From positions 1 through 16,645 of the forward strand of contig CALGNM010000097.1 of NCBI GenBank assembly GCA_937958665.1: a stretch of 16,645 bases of DNA. Direction: 5' to 3'. Made by a program: the position numbers and the translations under genes. Below, one piece after another: positions 14,476 to 16,645 of the stretch (position 1 is the stretch's first letter; each line of letters starts with the position of its first letter). Source of the DNA: an uncultured bacterium (GTDB taxonomy: Bacteria; Edwardsbacteria; AC1; EtOH8). The notes under the pieces were generated by a model, which was not told the origin of the DNA, searched no databases, and saw nothing but the letters and a program-made list of their open reading frames with translations.

Positions 14476-16554
14476 TTGGCACAGGAACTTTTACAGCGGA
14501 CCCGAAACATAGGCATCATGGCCCACATCGATGCCGGCAAGACCACCACCACCGAGAGGATCCTCTACTTTACCGGAAAGGTCCACCGGATCGGGGAGGT
14601 GCACGACGGGGCCGCCACCATGGACTGGATGGAGCAGGAGAAGGAGCGGGGGATCACCATCACCTCGGCCGCCACCACCTGCTTGTGGAAGAACCACCGG
14701 ATCAACATCATCGACACCCCGGGGCACGTTGATTTCACGGTGGAGGTGGAACGCTCTTTGAGAATACTGGACAGCGCGGTGGCGCTTTTCTGCGCGGTGG
14801 GCGGGGTGGAGCCCCAGAGCGAGACGGTGTGGCGTCAGGCCGACCGGTACCATATCCCCCGCATCGCCTTCATCAACAAGATGGACCGCACCGGGGCCGA
14901 CTTCGATGAGGCGGTCTCCATGATGCGGGAGCGCCTGGCGGCCAAGGCGGTGCCCATCCAGATGCCGATCGGCTCCGAGGAGTCCTTTAGCGGGGTGGTG
15001 GACCTGGTAACCATGCAGGCCCTGACCTTCGATGAGAAGGGCGAGAAGCCCCCGGAGGCCGGCCCGATACCATCAGACCTGATGGCGGCGGTAAGCCGCT
15101 ACCGGGAAAGCCTGGTGGAACAGGCGGCCGAGTACGACGAAGAGGCCATGAATGCCTACCTGGAGGGCCAGGAGGTACCAGTCGAGGTGCTGAAGCGGGC
15201 CATCCGCAAGGGAACCCTTGAGATAAAAATGTTTCCGGTGCTGTGCGGGGCCTCCTTCAAGAACAAGGGCATTCACCTGCTGCTTGACGCGGTGGTTGAC
15301 TATCTGCCGGCCCCCACCGATCTGCCGCCCATTTCCGGGGTCAACCCCTTCACCGAGCAAAAGGTGGAGCGGCACGATGACCCCAAGGAACCGCTGGCCG
15401 GGCTGGTGTTCAAGATCGCCACCGACCCCTATGTGGGGAAGATATCATTCGTTCGGGTTTACTCCGGGACCATAAAAGCCGGGGAGACGGTCTACAACAG
15501 CAACCTGGACAAACGGGAGCGGATCAGCCGGATCTTGATGATGCACGCCAACAAGAGGGAGGACGTGGAGCAGATCTCGGCCGGCGAGATAGCGGCGGTG
15601 GTAGGCCTCAAGGAGAGCCGGACCGGCCATACCATCTGCGACAAGGAACACCCCATCGTGCTGGAGTCCATGAAGTTCCCGGATCCGGTGATCTCGGTGG
15701 CCCTGGAGGCCAAGTCCAAGGCCGACCAGGACAAGATGGGGATGGCTTTGGCCAAGTTGCTGGAGGAGGATCCCACCTTCCGGGTGAGAACCGATGAGGA
15801 AACCGGGCAGACCATCATCTCCGGCATGGGTGAACTGCATCTGGAGATCATTGTGGACCGGATGCTGAGGGAATTCTCGGTCCAGGCCAACGTTGGCAAG
15901 CCCCAGGTCTCCTACCGGGAGACCATCCGCAAGGCGGTGACCAGCAACACCAAGTTCGCCAAGCAGACCGGGGGTCACGGGCAGTTCGCCCACGTGGTCA
16001 TCAGCCTGGAGCCCAGGGAGCAGGGCAGCGGCTTCGAGTTCGTCAACTCCATAGTAGGGGGCAACATCCCCAAGGAATACATCCCCTCGGTGGAGAAGGG
16101 CATCAAGGACGGCCTGGAGTCGGGGGTGCTGGCCGGATACCCGGTGGTGGATGTCAAGGCCGAATTGACCGATGGCTCCTATCACGAGGTCGACTCCTCG
16201 GACATCGCCTTCCGGGTGGCCTCGTCGATGGCGGTGCGGGATGCCATGCAGAAGGCCTCGCCGGCCTTGCTGGAGCCGGTGATGGACGTGGAGGTGGTGG
16301 TCCCGGAGCTTTACATGGGCGATGTCATCGGCGACCTCAGCGCCCGGCGGGGCAAGATCCTGGGGCTGGTCAAGCGCAAGGATGCCCAGGTGATTGCCGC
16401 CTTGGTGCCGTTGTCCGAGATGTTCGGCTACGCCACCCGGCTGAGGTCCCTGTCCCAGGGGAGGGCCATTTACAGCATGGAGTTCCATCACTACGAGGAA
16501 GTCCCTCGCTCCATTGCCGAGGAGATCATGGAGAAAAGCGGGGTCAAATACTAG
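14476..16554 (+). CDS. fusA: Elongation factor G (EF-G)
   Basis: A 692-residue translational GTPase that moves tRNA and mRNA through the ribosome after peptide bond formation, and splits ribosomes with RRF. GTPase motifs are complete: P-loop AHIDAGKTT (16-24), switch [17 protein letters not shown] at 80-84 with the catalytic His, NKMD at 134-137, and CGASFKNKG later. Domain IV shows [11 protein letters not shown] and [22 protein letters not shown], and domain V shows EYMGD-like [16 protein letters not shown]. Length and str-operon position mark the canonical EF-G. The start is TTG, rare for such a highly expressed gene, with AGGA (14467-14470) 5 bases and GGAG (14461-14464) 11 bases upstream. 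No in-frame ATG fits, as the next Met (residue 15) lies inside the G domain next to the P-loop. The leader just upstream may tune its translation. Confidence 0.98.
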   Translation: MAQELLQRTRNIGIMAHIDAGKTTTTERILYFTGKVHRIGEVHDGAATMDWMEQEKERGITITSAATTCLWKNHRINIIDTPGHVDFTVEVERSLRILDSAVALFCAVGGVEPQSETVWRQADRYHIPRIAFINKMDRTGADFDEAVSMMRERLAAKAVPIQMPIGSEESFSGVVDLVTMQALTFDEKGEKPPEAGPIPSDLMAAVSRYRESLVEQAAEYDEEAMNAYLEGQEVPVEVLKRAIRKGTLEIKMFPVLCGASFKNKGIHLLLDAVVDYLPAPTDLPPISGVNPFTEQKVERHDDPKEPLAGLVFKIATDPYVGKISFVRVYSGTIKAGETVYNSNLDKRERISRILMMHANKREDVEQISAGEIAAVVGLKESRTGHTICDKEHPIVLESMKFPDPVISVALEAKSKADQDKMGMALAKLLEEDPTFRVRTDEETGQTIISGMGELHLEIIVDRMLREFSVQANVGKPQVSYRETIRKAVTSNTKFAKQTGGHGQFAHVVISLEPREQGSGFEFVNSIVGGNIPKEYIPSVEKGIKDGLESGVLAGYPVVDVKAELTDGSYHEVDSSDIAFRVASSMAVRDAMQKASPALLEPVMDVEVVVPELYMGDVIGDLSARRGKILGLVKRKDAQVIAALVPLSEMFGYATRLRSLSQGRAIYSMEFHHYEEVPRSIAEEIMEKSGVKY

Positions 16555-16590
16555 GGGTCGGACCATTAAGGCATATACAGAGCAACAGCA

Positions 16591-16605
16591 CCTTATCATA
16601 AGGAG
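16591..16605 (+). promoter_or_regulatory. tuf ribosome-binding site inside a small hairpin
   Basis: CCTTA (16591-16595) pairs with TAAGG (16599-16603) around TCA. The 3' arm overlaps the AAGGAG Shine-Dalgarno (16600-16605), 8 bases before the tuf ATG. The stem is short, so it would only partly mask the site. Confidence 0.45.
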
Positions 16606-16613
16606 AAGGTAAG

Positions 16614-16645
16614 ATGGCGAAGGCGAAATTCGAGCGGAAGAAGCC
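16614..16645 (+). CDS. tuf: Elongation factor Tu, 3'-truncated by the window end
   Basis: Only the first 10 codons are present: MAKAKFERKK, the standard EF-Tu beginning. EF-Tu carries aminoacyl-tRNA to the ribosome as a GTP complex. Identity rests on this start plus its position 59 bp after fusA in the conserved order rpsL-rpsG-fusA-tuf. A strong AAGGAG (16600-16605) precedes the ATG. Confidence 0.95.
   Translation, partial: MAKAKFERKK

Noticed and set aside
14476-16554. Paralogous EF-G2 instead of canonical EF-G
   Set aside because: QTGGHGQF differs slightly from the common form, but all motifs, length and str-operon position fit canonical EF-G.
15445-16599. 384-codon minus-strand frame opposite fusA
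   Set aside because: Antisense shadow of a highly conserved gene with low-complexity translation.
1-16645. CRISPR arrays, insertion sequences, integrase sites, tRNA or rRNA genes
   Set aside because: Looked for on both strands by eye; no regular repeats, transposase or integrase motifs, or tRNA-like folds were recognised.

Overview
The window is 16.6 kb of a bacterial chromosome with all genes on the plus strand. Coding regions look GC-rich and intergenic DNA is locally AT-rich. It is very likely a contig from a metagenome or draft assembly. The first 45 bases are Illumina library adapter (P7 tail, an 8-base index and the read-2 adapter), so the contig truly ends there and the first gene is cut. 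The last 32 bases are the first codons of tuf, cut by the window end. No mobile element, CRISPR array, tRNA or rRNA was seen. The mix of multi-sensor kinases, a lamin-tail-domain surface protein with a FlgD/gliding-type C-terminal domain, a TldD/TldE pair and standard informational genes fits an uncultured FCB-like or other deep-branching candidate-phylum bacterium. That placement is an inference with low confidence.

Layout. (1) 46-4217: a signalling operon with a 5'-truncated PAS/GAF histidine kinase, a single-domain CheY-like response regulator and a second membrane-anchored PAS histidine kinase, closed by a perfect 9-bp hairpin (4248-4270). (2) 4350-8531: a tightly packed set with a GT-C type membrane glycosyltransferase carrying C-terminal TPRs, an overlapping secreted LTD/CARDB-like/LTD/FlgD-like protein, and a CobO-type corrinoid adenosyltransferase. 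(3) 8584-11265: tldD-tldE, the two subunits of the TldD/E metalloprotease, separated by no bases. (4) 11307-13096: a good promoter, a small DUF4405-like membrane protein, prfB with the classic programmed +1 frameshift, a stand-alone RAM (Lrp/AsnC ligand-binding) protein, and a strong intrinsic terminator. (5) 13097-16645: an AT-rich upstream region, a near-consensus sigma-70-type promoter, then the str operon rpsL-rpsG-fusA-tuf.

How the genes work together. The str operon makes ribosomal proteins S12 and S7 and elongation factors EF-G and EF-Tu, and prfB next to it makes release factor 2, so the right third is translation machinery. The most notable non-coding structure is the 187-bp rpsG-fusA spacer. 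It holds a 13-codon open frame containing Pro-Pro, followed at once by a 12-bp hairpin. The 3' arm of that hairpin can instead pair with the fusA Shine-Dalgarno region, because the sequence GGCGGACGG is repeated on both sides. A second 13-codon open frame ending at a hairpin lies in the rpsL leader. Together these suggest, without proving, leader-based control of translation-factor synthesis.
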